Source: 39-52-133 sp036523795
Lineage (GTDB): Bacteria > Pseudomonadota > Gammaproteobacteria > Burkholderiales > Gallionellaceae
Reading direction: 5' to 3'
Assembly (NCBI GenBank): GCA_036523795.1
Contig: DATDDN010000048.1
Coordinates: 1 to 64,000 of the forward strand
DNA: 64,000 bases
Both the position numbers and the translations under genes were made by a program. Positions 53,532 to 63,095 of this stretch are shown here, piece after piece; position 1 is the first letter of the stretch, and the number at the start of each line of letters is the position of its first letter. The notes under the pieces are model-generated. The model was not told the origin of the DNA. It was given only the letters and a program-made list of their open reading frames with translations, and ran no database searches.

Positions 53532-54611
53532 ATGAAGCATGAAAGTGATCTGGCGTCATGGATTACGTTGACCCAGATTCCTGGCCTGGGTAGTGAAGGC
53601 CTGCGTAGATTGCTCTCGTCATTCGGCTCGCCCGATGCAATATTTGCACTGAGCTCCAGCGCATTACAGAATCATGTCAAGCCTGCGGTAGCCAAGGAAA
53701 TTTCCCGCGGCATCAAGCAAGAGGCAGTAGAGCAAGTCTTCGAGTGGCTCGATGATCCCTCAAATGACATCGTCACTATTGCCGACACGGACTATCCGCA
53801 GTCGCTGCTAAATACGGCCGATCCACCATTGTTGCTTTATCTCAAAGGCCGCCGTGAACTCCTTAATAATCCATCGCTGGCAGTAGTTGGCAGTCGAAAT
53901 GCGACCGCGCAGGGCATGCGCAACGCGGAATCTTTTTCCGAGGCTGCGGGTCATGCTGGATTATGTATCGTAAGCGGGTTGGCACATGGTATCGATACTG
54001 CGGCGCATGGGGGTGGGCTGCGCGCCGGCGCTTCCAGCATTGCGGTTGTCGGGACTGGTTTGGATAAGGTCTACCCCGCGGCCAATCGAAATCTGGCCCA
54101 CGAGCTTGGCAGGCGCGGCGCACTGGTTTCGGAATTTCCTCTTGGTACGCCGCCGCTTGCAGCGAATTTTCCGCGTCGCAACAGGATCATCAGTGGGCTG
54201 AGCCTTGGCTGTCTGGTTATTGAGGCGTCGCTGCAAAGTGGCTCTCTGATCACCGCACGTTTGGCTCTGGAGCAGGGGCGAGAGGTGTTTGCCATTCCTG
54301 GTTCCATCCATGCCCCGCAGTCGAAGGGCTGCCACGCCCTGATCAAGCAGGGCGCCAAGCTGGTAGATCATGTGAACGATATCCTCGACGAGCTCAAATT
54401 TTCCCCGGTGGCTGTCTCTCAGAGTGTTTCGCCAGCATCTCATGCCGTGCATCCGCTGTTTGATCATTTGGGCTACGAGCCTGTTGATATAGACACCTTA
54501 TCCGCTCTTAGTGGCTTGACGATTGATCAGCTATCCGCCATTCTGTTGGAGCTTGAATTGGAAGGGCGCGTTGCCGCCGTACCCGGTGGCTTTTATCAAC
54601 GCCTTGTATAG
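53532..54611 (+). CDS. dprA: DNA processing protein DprA
   Basis: The 359-residue protein has an N-terminal SAM-like domain (LTQIPGLGSEGLRRLL), a Rossmann-like DprA core (LAVVGSRNATAQG, IVSGLAHGIDTAAHGG, FPRRNRIISGLS) and a C-terminal winged helix. DprA loads RecA on incoming single-stranded DNA in transformation. Together with comM it suggests natural competence, though no uptake machinery is in the window. Confidence 0.95.
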   Translation: MKHESDLASWITLTQIPGLGSEGLRRLLSSFGSPDAIFALSSSALQNHVKPAVAKEISRGIKQEAVEQVFEWLDDPSNDIVTIADTDYPQSLLNTADPPLLLYLKGRRELLNNPSLAVVGSRNATAQGMRNAESFSEAAGHAGLCIVSGLAHGIDTAAHGGGLRAGASSIAVVGTGLDKVYPAANRNLAHELGRRGALVSEFPLGTPPLAANFPRRNRIISGLSLGCLVIEASLQSGSLITARLALEQGREVFAIPGSIHAPQSKGCHALIKQGAKLVDHVNDILDELKFSPVAVSQSVSPASHAVHPLFDHLGYEPVDIDTLSALSGLTIDQLSAILLELELEGRVAAVPGGFYQRLV

Positions 54612-54630
54612 TTTGTTTCGAGTTGGAGCT

Positions 54631-55086
54631 ATGTTCGACATTTTGATGTTTTTATTCGAGAGTTATTTTGATGCAGGTAGCTACCCTGACTCGGACAAGC
54701 TCACTATCAAACTAAGCGCTGCGGGATTTGACGATTCTGAAATTCATCAGGCCTTGTCTTGGCTTTCCGGTTTGGAGCAATTGTCAAAGAGTAACTACCC
54801 CGAGTCCATCAATTCGAGCGGATTTCGGTGTTATTCCGGATATGAGCAGCGCTTGATAAGCAGTGAAGGCCTTCTGTTCCTTGCTTTCTGGGAGAAGAAC
54901 CGCCTGATAACGCCCGTTGAGCGCGAGATGATTATTGATCGTGCTGTTGCGCTTGAGCGCGAGAGTCTTCCTTTGGATAAAGTGAAATTGATTGCGCTAA
55001 TTGTCTTGTGGAACCAGCACGATGAACTGGATCCCTTGATCGTTGAAGACCTTCTGGCGCCAGCCAATACTGCGCAGTTACATTAA
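54631..55086 (+). CDS. smg: Smg family protein (DUF494)
   Basis: The 151-residue acidic protein begins MFDILMFLFESYFD, the fixed start of the Smg/DUF494 family, and ends VEDLLAP. The family is conserved between dprA and topA in beta- and gammaproteobacteria; its role is unknown. ATG 54631 has TTGGAG upstream. Confidence 0.93.
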   Translation: MFDILMFLFESYFDAGSYPDSDKLTIKLSAAGFDDSEIHQALSWLSGLEQLSKSNYPESINSSGFRCYSGYEQRLISSEGLLFLAFWEKNRLITPVEREMIIDRAVALERESLPLDKVKLIALIVLWNQHDELDPLIVEDLLAPANTAQLH

Positions 55087-55096
55087 TAAGTTATTT

Positions 55097-57694
55097 ATGG
55101 CCTCCAATCTGTTAATCGTCGAGTCGCCGGCAAAAGCCAAGACGCTTAAGAAGTATCTTGGCAAAGACTTTGAAGTCCTGGCCTCATTTGGTCACGTGCG
55201 GGATCTTGTCCCCAAAACTGGCGCGGTGGACCCTGACAATAACTTCGCCATGCAGTATGAGGTTATCGACCGTAACAGCAAACACGTCGATGCCATTGCG
55301 AAAGCAGCGGCTGAGGCCGATCACATCTTTCTGGCGCCCGACCCGGACCGCGAGGGCGAAGCTATCGCATGGCATATCTCTGAGTTGCTCAAAGCCAAGC
55401 GCGCACTGAAAAACAAGCCAATGAAGCGCGTGGTTTTTTATGAAATCACGCAATCAGCGGTGAAGGATGCTGTCGCGAATCCCCGCGCGATTTCCATTCC
55501 TTTGGTCAATGCACAACAAGCGCGTCGCGCGCTCGATTATCTGGTTGGCTTTAACTTGTCTCCCTTGTTATGGAGAAAGATTCGGCCCGGACTTTCAGCC
55601 GGTCGCGTTCAGAGTCCCGCTTTGCGGCTGATAGTTGAGCGCGAGCTGGAAATTGAGGCGTTCAAGTCGCAGGAATACTGGACCGTACACCTTGATAGCC
55701 AGAAGAACAGCGTTACCTTCAGCGCAAAACTTTTTCAGTACCAAGGGAAGAAGCTGGAACAGCTATCTATTGGCAGTTCTGCTGACTATCAAAAGATATT
55801 CGATAACCTCTCTGCTGCAAAGCTGCCGCCGCGCGTGGTCAGAGTGGAAAAGCGCGCTAAGCAACGCAATCCTACTGCACCCTTTACAACGTCAACCTTG
55901 CAGCAAGAGAGTGTACGCAAGCTCGGTATGACTGCCGAGCGTACCATGCGCATCGCGCAACAACTTTATGAAGGTATCGATATCGGCGGCCAGACGGTCG
56001 GCCTGATTACCTACATGCGTACCGACTCCGTCTCGTTAGCCAAGGAAGCAGTTGATGAGATAAGGGGTTATATTTCCGACAATTTCTCGGCTGATTTTCT
56101 TCCTCGCTCTGCACCTACTTACAAGAGCAAATCCAAGAATGCGCAAGAGGCGCATGAAGCCATACGCCCGACCTCCATATTGCGCAGCCCCGACAGCGTT
56201 CGTGATTTTTTGACCGTCGACCAGGCCCGATTGTACGAAATGGTGTGGAAGCGCACCTTGGCGAGCCAGATGACCGCAGCACGGTTTGATACTGTAAGCG
56301 TAGACATACGCCTGGGTGGTGATGACACATTGTTTAGAGCCTCTGGCCAGACTCTGGTGTTTCCTGGCTTCATTGCGGTATATCAGGAAGATACCGATGA
56401 CAATTCGGAAGAAGAGGGTGGCAAGCTGCCCCCCCTAGCCGAAGGTGATACGCTTCCGGCGGACAAAATCTATGGTGAGCAGCACTTTACGCAGCCCCCT
56501 CCGCGCTTTACCGAAGCGAGCCTGGTCAAGACGCTCGAAGAGCATGGCATTGGCCGTCCCTCCACCTACGCCAGCATCATTTCCACTCTGCAGGCACGTG
56601 AGTATGCAATTCTCGACAAGAAGCGCTTCATGCCCACCGATGTGGGGCGTGTAGTGAACCGCTTTCTCTCCGAACATTTTACGCGCTATGTTGACTATGG
56701 TTTTACTGCGCAAATGGAAGACGAGCTGGATGAAATTTCTGAGGGCAAGCGGGATTGGGTTCCGGTGCTCGATTCCTTCTGGCATGATTTCAATCAGCTG
56801 ATCCAGGAAAAGAAGAATATAGAACGCAAGGACGTTACTCAAGAGCTGATGGATGAGGCTTGCCCCAAGTGTGGCAAGCCGTTGGCCATTCGCTTGGGCA
56901 AGCGGGGTAGCTTTATCGGCTGCACTGGCTACCCGGAGTGTGACTATACGCGCAATACTTCAGGTGACATCGATCCCGCCGATGCACGCAAAGAGCTTGG
57001 ACAAGATCCGGCCAATAAACTCCCCGTGCTCCTCCTGCGCGGCCCGTATGGCTATTACGTACAGCTTGGCGAGATAGAGGAGGGGGCCAAGAAAAAACCC
57101 AAGCGCGTTTCCTGGCCAAAGGATCTGGCCATTGAAGACGCGTCTCTGGAGCTGGCACTGCAACTGCTGCAACTACCCAAGGAATTAGGTGATCACCCGG
57201 ACACCGGCAAGAAAGTCGTGGTCAACATCGGCCGGTTCGGCCCATATATTGGTCACGACGGAAAATTCAAGTCCATCCCAAAATCAGACAGTATCTTTAG
57301 CATTTCCTTGGAGCGCGCGGTTGCCCTGCTGGCTGAGGCTCGCAGTTCCAACACAGTACTGCGTCAGTTAGGGAATCATCCGGAGGACAGCAAAGCGGTT
57401 GAGGTATGTAACGGTCGTTACGGCCCTTACGTGCGCCATGGCAAGATCAATGCCACGTTGCCCAAAGACATGTCACCGGATGAAGTGACTTTAGAGGAAG
57501 CGCTCACTCTTATTGCAGCCCGCGTGGCAAAAGGTCCTGTATCAAAGACACGCAAAGCCAGCAAGAAGGCTGTGAAAGACTCTGAAGACAAGGCACCGGC
57601 AAGCAAGCCGAAGGTCGCACGAAAGTCGACCACAACTACAAATAAGAAGACAGCAACCAAGAAAAAAGCGGCCACCAGGAAGAAGGCCGCTTGA
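55097..57694 (+). CDS. topA: DNA topoisomerase I
   Basis: The 865-residue type IA topoisomerase relaxes negative supercoils. It has the Toprim domain (LLIVESPAKAKTLKKYLG, DPDREGEAIAWH), the catalytic tyrosine in GLITYMRTDSVSLA, a Cys4 zinc finger (CPKCGKPLAI to CTGYPECDY), and then three cysteine-free C-terminal repeats (RGPYGYYVQLG, IGRFGPYIGHDGK, NGRYGPYVRHGK). The last about 50 residues are a Lys/Ala-rich tail like that of actinobacterial and some betaproteobacterial enzymes. ATG 55097 begins MASNLLIVES. Confidence 0.96.
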   Translation: MASNLLIVESPAKAKTLKKYLGKDFEVLASFGHVRDLVPKTGAVDPDNNFAMQYEVIDRNSKHVDAIAKAAAEADHIFLAPDPDREGEAIAWHISELLKAKRALKNKPMKRVVFYEITQSAVKDAVANPRAISIPLVNAQQARRALDYLVGFNLSPLLWRKIRPGLSAGRVQSPALRLIVERELEIEAFKSQEYWTVHLDSQKNSVTFSAKLFQYQGKKLEQLSIGSSADYQKIFDNLSAAKLPPRVVRVEKRAKQRNPTAPFTTSTLQQESVRKLGMTAERTMRIAQQLYEGIDIGGQTVGLITYMRTDSVSLAKEAVDEIRGYISDNFSADFLPRSAPTYKSKSKNAQEAHEAIRPTSILRSPDSVRDFLTVDQARLYEMVWKRTLASQMTAARFDTVSVDIRLGGDDTLFRASGQTLVFPGFIAVYQEDTDDNSEEEGGKLPPLAEGDTLPADKIYGEQHFTQPPPRFTEASLVKTLEEHGIGRPSTYASIISTLQAREYAILDKKRFMPTDVGRVVNRFLSEHFTRYVDYGFTAQMEDELDEISEGKRDWVPVLDSFWHDFNQLIQEKKNIERKDVTQELMDEACPKCGKPLAIRLGKRGSFIGCTGYPECDYTRNTSGDIDPADARKELGQDPANKLPVLLLRGPYGYYVQLGEIEEGAKKKPKRVSWPKDLAIEDASLELALQLLQLPKELGDHPDTGKKVVVNIGRFGPYIGHDGKFKSIPKSDSIFSISLERAVALLAEARSSNTVLRQLGNHPEDSKAVEVCNGRYGPYVRHGKINATLPKDMSPDEVTLEEALTLIAARVAKGPVSKTRKASKKAVKDSEDKAPASKPKVARKSTTTTNKKTATKKKAATRKKAA

Positions 57695-57721
57695 TTCAAT
57701 CACCCGAAGACATTTTCAACT

Positions 57722-60103
57722 TTAGATGTCGATATTCTGAGCACCCAAGGCATTTTGCTCGATAAATGCCCTTCTGGGCTCTACAACATCGCCCATTAAG
57801 GTCGTAAATATCTCATCTGCAGCAATCATATCCTCAATATTTACTCTGAGCAGGATACGATTTTTCACATCCATTGTCGTTTCCCATAGTTGCTCAGGAT
57901 TCATTTCGCCTAGCCCTTTGTAGCGTTGAGCGCTCACGCCACGTTTTGCTTCCTCCAGCAGCCAGTCAATTGCCTGCTTAAAGTCCGAAACTGATTTGCG
58001 CTGCTCGCCACGTTTGATAAACGCTCCCTCGCCGAGCAGACCAGCCAAGGATTGCGCAGTATGTTTGATTTGCTGGTAGTCGCCGCTCCGCAAGAAGTTT
58101 TGATCAATGTAGCTCGCTGATTTGTTGCCATGCAGGTTCTTTTCCAGACGCAGCCTGTAGCTCTCAGACTCTGGATCGTATTCCGAAAGAACGGTAATTT
58201 CTTTTGAGCATGATTTTTGCAGAATTGCGGCGCTTTGCTCTGCTTTTTCCTTGCCTTCTAGACTTAATTCTTCCGTTTTCAGCAGGGCGTGAAGAGCCTC
58301 CGAGGCGATGATTCTGGACAGTCTGTCGATCACAGCTTCGGCCAGGAAGTAGTCTTTCGCCAGGACTTCAAGGGCCTCTGACTTCACGGGTGTTGCCTGT
58401 TCTGACGAATAGAGCTCCGCGTCTGCAAGCGCCAAGCCCAGCATGTAATTCTTCAGCTCGTGTGTATCTTTGAGGTATCGCTCTTCCTTGCCCTGTTTTA
58501 CTTTGTACAATGGTGGCTGGGCGATATACACATGGCCTCGTTCTACCAGTTCTGGCATTTGACGATAGAAGAACGTTAGCAGCAGGGTCCGAATATGTGA
58601 TCCATCAACGTCAGCATCCGTCATGATGATTATGCGGTGGTAGCGTAGTTTGTCTGCGTTATATTCGTCTTTGCCAATGCCTGTTCCGAGAACGGTAATC
58701 AGTGTTGCAATTTCTTGTGATGCAATAAGCTTCTCAAAGCGGGCTTTTTCCACATTCAGGATCTTCCCCTTCAGTGGAAGGATCGCCTGAAATTTTCGGT
58801 CTCTACCTTGTTTGGCCGATCCGCCCGCAGAGTCGCCCTCAACGAGGTACAGCTCGGATTGTGCGGGGTCTTTTTCCTGGCAGTCTGCCAGCTTGCCCGG
58901 CAAACCGACTCCATCCAGAACCCCTTTGCGTCGAGTCAATTCCCGAGCTTTTCGGGCAGCCTCGCGCGCACGCGCGGACTCGATGATTTTTCCTACAATA
59001 ACTTTCGCATCAGCTGGTTTTTCCAATAGGAAGTTCATCAACTGTTCGGTGACGATTTCTTCAACCACTGGCCGTACCTCTGAAGATACTAGCTTGTCCT
59101 TTGTCTGAGACGAAAACTTGGGATCGGGAAGTTTAACGGAAAGTACCGCAGTCAATCCTTCGCGCATGTCATCGCCGGTCGTTTCGACTTTGGCTTTTTT
59201 TGCCAGTTCTTCCTTTTCGATGTACTGGTTCAGCGTTCTTGTCATGGCGGTTCGCATCGCCGTCAGATGTGTTCCTCCATCGCGCTGCGGAATATTGTTG
59301 GTAAAGCACTGTACCGTCTCCTGGTAGGAGTCGTTCCATTGCATGGCAATTTCCGCGGTGATCCCATCTTTTTCAATGCAGGTGTGAAAGATATTAGGGT
59401 GAAGTACTGACTTGTTCCTGTTCATGTACTCAACGAAACCCTTCACGCCGCCCGTAAAGGCGAAGTTCTCTTCTTTCCCTTCTCTCTTGTCGAGCAGGGA
59501 AATGTGTACACCATTATTCAGGAAGGAGAGCTCTCGCAGGCGTTTAGCCAGGATATCGAAGTGAAATTCGACGTTTCCAAAAATTTCCTTACTGGCCAGG
59601 AAATGTACTTCTGTGCCGCGCTTATCTGTCTCACCTGTCACTCTCAAAGGCGCTACTGGCTCACCCATCTTGAATTCCATGAAATGGACTTTACCATCCC
59701 GGCGTATGGTCAATCTGAGCCATTCGGATAGGGCATTGACGACCGAGACACCTACACCATGCAAGCCGCCTGATACCTTGTAGGAATTTCCGTCGAATTT
59801 TCCTCCCGCATGTAGCACGGTCATAATGACTTCGGCAGCAGAGCGATTCTCTTCAGAATGAATGTCAGTCGGGATTCCGCGTCCATTGTCTGTTACGCTA
59901 ATGGAGTTGTCCGGATGTATCGTTACGACTATTTCATTGCAGTGGCCTGCCAAGGCTTCATCCACAGCATTATCAACCGTCTCAAACACCATATGGTGCA
60001 AGCCGCTACCATCGTTGGTATCACCGATGTACATGCCTGGCCGTTTGCGAACGGCCTCGAGCCCTTTGAGTACCTTAATGCTGTCTGAATTGTATTCGCT
60101 CAT
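57722..60103 (-). CDS. gyrB: DNA gyrase subunit B
   Basis: The 793-residue ATPase subunit has the GHKL domain (VDNAVDEALAGHC, DNGRGIPTDIH, GLHGVGVSVVNALS), the Toprim motif EGDSAGGSAKQGRDR with PLKGKILNVEKA, and the C-terminal RYKGLGEMNPEQLWETTMD. It is convergent with topA, so the two enzymes with opposite effects on supercoiling are neighbours. A parS site lies 15 bp upstream of its start. Confidence 0.98.
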   Translation of the reverse strand: MSEYNSDSIKVLKGLEAVRKRPGMYIGDTNDGSGLHHMVFETVDNAVDEALAGHCNEIVVTIHPDNSISVTDNGRGIPTDIHSEENRSAAEVIMTVLHAGGKFDGNSYKVSGGLHGVGVSVVNALSEWLRLTIRRDGKVHFMEFKMGEPVAPLRVTGETDKRGTEVHFLASKEIFGNVEFHFDILAKRLRELSFLNNGVHISLLDKREGKEENFAFTGGVKGFVEYMNRNKSVLHPNIFHTCIEKDGITAEIAMQWNDSYQETVQCFTNNIPQRDGGTHLTAMRTAMTRTLNQYIEKEELAKKAKVETTGDDMREGLTAVLSVKLPDPKFSSQTKDKLVSSEVRPVVEEIVTEQLMNFLLEKPADAKVIVGKIIESARAREAARKARELTRRKGVLDGVGLPGKLADCQEKDPAQSELYLVEGDSAGGSAKQGRDRKFQAILPLKGKILNVEKARFEKLIASQEIATLITVLGTGIGKDEYNADKLRYHRIIIMTDADVDGSHIRTLLLTFFYRQMPELVERGHVYIAQPPLYKVKQGKEERYLKDTHELKNYMLGLALADAELYSSEQATPVKSEALEVLAKDYFLAEAVIDRLSRIIASEALHALLKTEELSLEGKEKAEQSAAILQKSCSKEITVLSEYDPESESYRLRLEKNLHGNKSASYIDQNFLRSGDYQQIKHTAQSLAGLLGEGAFIKRGEQRKSVSDFKQAIDWLLEEAKRGVSAQRYKGLGEMNPEQLWETTMDVKNRILLRVNIEDMIAADEIFTTLMGDVVEPRRAFIEQNALGAQNIDI

Positions 60104-60118
60104 TTAATTCTTTCTGGT

Positions 60119-60134
60119 TGTTTCACGTGAAACA
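60119..60134. promoter_or_regulatory. parS centromere site (ParB binding)
   Basis: TGTTTCACGTGAAACA is a perfect 16-bp palindrome identical to the chromosomal parS consensus. It lies in the 43-bp gyrB-dnaN spacer, close to dnaA, where parS sites usually cluster. ParB binding here would start chromosome segregation. It is the only exact copy I found in the window; parA and parB are not in the window. Confidence 0.93.
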
Positions 60135-60146
60135 GGCGGTAAATCT

Positions 60147-61253
60147 TTAAATTCTCATTGGCATGACGACGTACTTGAAATCGTCATTTCCCGGAATCGT
60201 GATGAGGATACTACTGTTTGAATCTCCAAATGAAATCGTTACATCGGACGAGTTCGCGTTACTGAGGCCGTCCAGCAAGTAGTTGACATTAAAGCCAATA
60301 TCAAGCGCCGGTCCATGATATTCATTTTCGATATCTTCCTGGGCTTCTTCCTGTTCGCTATTGCTGCTGATAACCTTCAGATTCTTTTCAGTCAAAACAA
60401 AGCGTACGCCCCTGAATTTCTCATTGGACAGAATAGCCGCCCGCTGTAGCGCCTGTAGTAAAACCAGCCTGTTCAAAGTAAGATGATTTGTATAGTTTGG
60501 AATTACACGCTCAAAATCCGGGAATTTTCCGTCTATTACTTTGCTGGTTAAGGTATTTTCAGCAAAACTGATTTTGACCTGCTTGTCTGCGATCTGCAGA
60601 GTTATCTCTTCATCCGTGTCAGATAGCAGTTTGAACAGCTCGTTTACGGTCTTTCTTGAAAGAATGACTTCAAGCTTGGCGTGTTGATCTTGCAGCTTGG
60701 CACTGGCATAAGCCAATCTATGGCCATCGGTGGCGACAAGCTTGATGAAGTCCCCTTCAATAACCAGAAGCACGCCATTTAGATAATAACGAATATCTTG
60801 TTGTGCCATGGCGTACTGAACAGCGCCCAAGAGCTTTCGCAGCAATTTTTGCTTGAGTTCGATTTTGGTTGAATTTTGCAGTTGCTCAGTCAGTTTCGGA
60901 AAATCCTGCGCTGGCAATGTCTGCAAAGTAAATCGGCTCTTGTTTGCTCTGACCAGTAATTTACTGTCTTGAAGCTCAAAGGAGATCTCACTGTTGTCGG
61001 GGATAACGCGGAGAATTTCCTGCAGTTTTTTTGCGGCTACGGTGATAGCTTCAGGTGCACTATCACTAGCGTCATGCGCCACCTGAGAATTAATCTGGAT
61101 TTCGAGATCCGTAGCCAGAAACTTGATTTCAGCTGAACTCTTTTCAATCAGCACGTTCGATAAGATAGGCAGGGGTTGTTTGCGCTCAACGATACCCACG
61201 ACTGCCTGCAATGGTTTTAAAAGTGTTTCTTTCTGTATTTTATTAATAAACAT
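60147..61253 (-). CDS. dnaN: DNA polymerase III beta subunit (sliding clamp)
   Basis: The 368-residue clamp has the three repeats of the family and the typical start with LLKPLQAVVGIVERKQPLPILSNVL and end VMPMRI. The ring tethers Pol III and binds repair proteins. It follows dnaA on the same strand after a 197-bp AT-rich spacer. Confidence 0.97.
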   Translation of the reverse strand: MFINKIQKETLLKPLQAVVGIVERKQPLPILSNVLIEKSSAEIKFLATDLEIQINSQVAHDASDSAPEAITVAAKKLQEILRVIPDNSEISFELQDSKLLVRANKSRFTLQTLPAQDFPKLTEQLQNSTKIELKQKLLRKLLGAVQYAMAQQDIRYYLNGVLLVIEGDFIKLVATDGHRLAYASAKLQDQHAKLEVILSRKTVNELFKLLSDTDEEITLQIADKQVKISFAENTLTSKVIDGKFPDFERVIPNYTNHLTLNRLVLLQALQRAAILSNEKFRGVRFVLTEKNLKVISSNSEQEEAQEDIENEYHGPALDIGFNVNYLLDGLSNANSSDVTISFGDSNSSILITIPGNDDFKYVVMPMRI

Positions 61254-61450
61254 TTTTATATCCTTAAAACCAATAATAACGTTGTTAAAATCTGTGGTTA
61301 AGTAAATTTATTGCTTATTTTCAATAAATTAAATGATTTTTTATGGCTTTATAATCAATGTAATCAATGTTGAAAACTGTTGGTAACTTTCCAAGTAATA
61401 TCTGCCAATTATGTTTTACACAAATTTACCCAAGGTTATTAACATACTTA
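61254..61450. other. AT-rich dnaA-dnaN spacer, candidate oriC
   Basis: The 197-bp spacer is strongly AT-rich, with a run from about 61298 to 61372 that could unwind. It contains three imperfect DnaA-box matches: TGTGGTTAA (61293-61301, one mismatch), TTTTACACA (61414-61422, one mismatch to TTATNCACA) and TTATTAACA (61436-61444). It must also carry the dnaN promoter if dnaN has its own. The neighbouring dnaA-rpmH spacer, with one perfect box, is the rival candidate. Confidence 0.4.
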
Positions 61451-62815
61451 TCAGTTTCTAAGCGTCTGATTTAGGAGGTTGAAGTCAGAGTTTACGGTTT
61501 GATCAGTATTCCTCAGACTTTCTATAGTCTTGCACGCATGGAGTACGGTTGAGTGGTCACGTCCGCCAAATGCATTACCAATTTCCGGGAGACTTAACTG
61601 TGTAAGTTCTCTTGCCAAACACATTGCAAGTTGCCGAGGACGGGCAATTGCCCTGGTGCGCTTCTTTGAAATGAGGTCAACTACCTTCAGGCGATAAAAC
61701 TCGGCCACTGTTTTTTGAATATTTTCGATTGAAACTTGCTTGTTTTGCGCCGCCAGCAAATCCTTTAATGCTTCTTTGGCTGAATCAACGGTAATTCCGT
61801 GCTTGTGGAACTTGGTATAAGCGACAATGCGATTAAGTGCGCCCTCAAGTTCTCTGATATTGGAGCGAACATGCTTGGCCACAAAAAACGCCACATCTTC
61901 ACTGATTGGGTGGCCAATCAGACTGGATTTCTGAAGCAGGATTGCGACCCGCATCTCTAGACCAGGCGGTTCGACAGCTACAGTCAGACCACAACTGAAT
62001 CGTGAAGTCAGGCGCGGTTCAATTCCTGAAATTTCTTTCGGAAATGTATCACACGTAATAACTACCTGTTTATTTGTATCTATTAGGGAATTTAATGTGT
62101 AGAAAAACTCTTGCTGGGTGCCGGGCTTATCTGCAATAAACTGAATATCATCAATCAACAATAAATCCAGTGAATTGTAGAACTGTTTGAATTCATCGAA
62201 TCGTTTGGTTTGAAAAGCTCTTACGACATCAGAAATATAATTCGTGGCATGCACATAGCAAACCTTGGCTTGGGGGTTATCCTTTTTTATCTGATTGCCA
62301 ATGGATTGAATTAAATGCGTTTTTCCAAGACCAACGCCACCGTAAATAAATAGCGGGTTGTAAGTGGTGCCAGGAAAATTGGCGACCTGCATTGCTGCAG
62401 CATGGGCGAGCTGGTTTGCTTTCCCCGTGACGAAATTTTCAAACGCCAGCGATGAATTAAGCTTGCTGTGGGTTCGCTGCAATTTTGAATTTGCTGAGTC
62501 GGGGACAACCGACTGCGCAGCCGAACTTGGGGCTGAGCTTTCAGGTTTTGAACTTGCTGGCGCCGGAATGGGCTTCTTTGAAATCTTGAAATCAAATTCT
62601 GGAAATTCGAGTTTATTTACCCGTGCCAAATTTTGAATGTCAGGCAGAAACCGCTCTTGGATGACTTTCAAGGTAAAGCTGTTCGGCGCGGTAAGTGTGA
62701 CCCGTTGGCCATCTATGGAGCACGCCAGTGGCTTAATCCATGAATTAAATTGTTGTGGAGGCAGATTTTTTTCAAAAAAATCCAAACACGTAGCCCACAA
62801 TTCTGTATCGGCCAT
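61451..62815 (-). CDS. dnaA: Chromosomal replication initiator DnaA
   Basis: The 454-residue initiator has domain I (residues 1-80, ELWATCLDFFEKNLPPQQFNSWIKPL), a flexible domain II, AAA+ domain III with Walker A GGVGLGKTHL and Walker B LLLIDDIQF, and DNA-binding domain IV with RPRQLAMCLARELT and GRDHSTVLHAC. ATG 62815 begins MADTELWA; an ATG three codons earlier is less likely. A DnaA box overlaps its probable promoter. Confidence 0.98.
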   Translation of the reverse strand: MADTELWATCLDFFEKNLPPQQFNSWIKPLACSIDGQRVTLTAPNSFTLKVIQERFLPDIQNLARVNKLEFPEFDFKISKKPIPAPASSKPESSAPSSAAQSVVPDSANSKLQRTHSKLNSSLAFENFVTGKANQLAHAAAMQVANFPGTTYNPLFIYGGVGLGKTHLIQSIGNQIKKDNPQAKVCYVHATNYISDVVRAFQTKRFDEFKQFYNSLDLLLIDDIQFIADKPGTQQEFFYTLNSLIDTNKQVVITCDTFPKEISGIEPRLTSRFSCGLTVAVEPPGLEMRVAILLQKSSLIGHPISEDVAFFVAKHVRSNIRELEGALNRIVAYTKFHKHGITVDSAKEALKDLLAAQNKQVSIENIQKTVAEFYRLKVVDLISKKRTRAIARPRQLAMCLARELTQLSLPEIGNAFGGRDHSTVLHACKTIESLRNTDQTVNSDFNLLNQTLRN

Positions 62816-62849
62816 ATACTTCAAATCGTGATTATTTCTGTAATGTTTG

Positions 62850-62880
62850 ATTCTACAGCTAGTCGACGAAGTTATCCACA
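62850..62880 (-). promoter_or_regulatory. dnaA promoter with perfect DnaA box
   Basis: TTATCCACA (62872-62880) is an exact DnaA box. On the minus strand TAGAAT (62855-62850) is a likely -10 for dnaA, so the box overlaps the -35 area. This is the layout expected for autorepression by DnaA, and the box may also belong to the origin. Confidence 0.65.
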
Positions 62881-62895
62881 GCCTAAAAAAACAAC

Positions 62896-62924
62896 TTGAC
62901 AGAAAGTGCGTAAAATATTGTAAT
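62896..62924 (+). promoter_or_regulatory. rpmH promoter
   Basis: TTGACA (62896-62901), a 17-nt spacer and TGTAAT (62919-62924) form a strong sigma-70 promoter, 36 bp before the rpmH ATG. Confidence 0.75.
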
Positions 62925-62960
62925 CACGGGCTTTCGAAAACAAACGTAAAAGGTCAGAAA

Positions 62961-63095
62961 ATGAAACGCACATACCAACCATCCGTAACCAAGCGGAAGC
63001 GCACACATGGATTCCTGGTCCGCATGAAAACCAAAGGCGGCCGTGCTGTTATCGCAGCTCGTCGAGCCAAAGGTCGTGTTCGCCTCGCCGTATAG
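62961..63095 (+). CDS. rpmH: Ribosomal protein L34
   Basis: The 44-residue basic protein reads MKRTYQPSVTKRKRTHGFLV at the start, exactly the L34 pattern and length, and belongs to the large ribosomal subunit. It is divergent from dnaA and begins rpmH-rnpA-yidD-yidC. A longer in-frame reading from 62847 would include the dnaA/rpmH promoter and is rejected. Confidence 0.98.
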   Translation: MKRTYQPSVTKRKRTHGFLVRMKTKGGRAVIAARRAKGRVRLAV

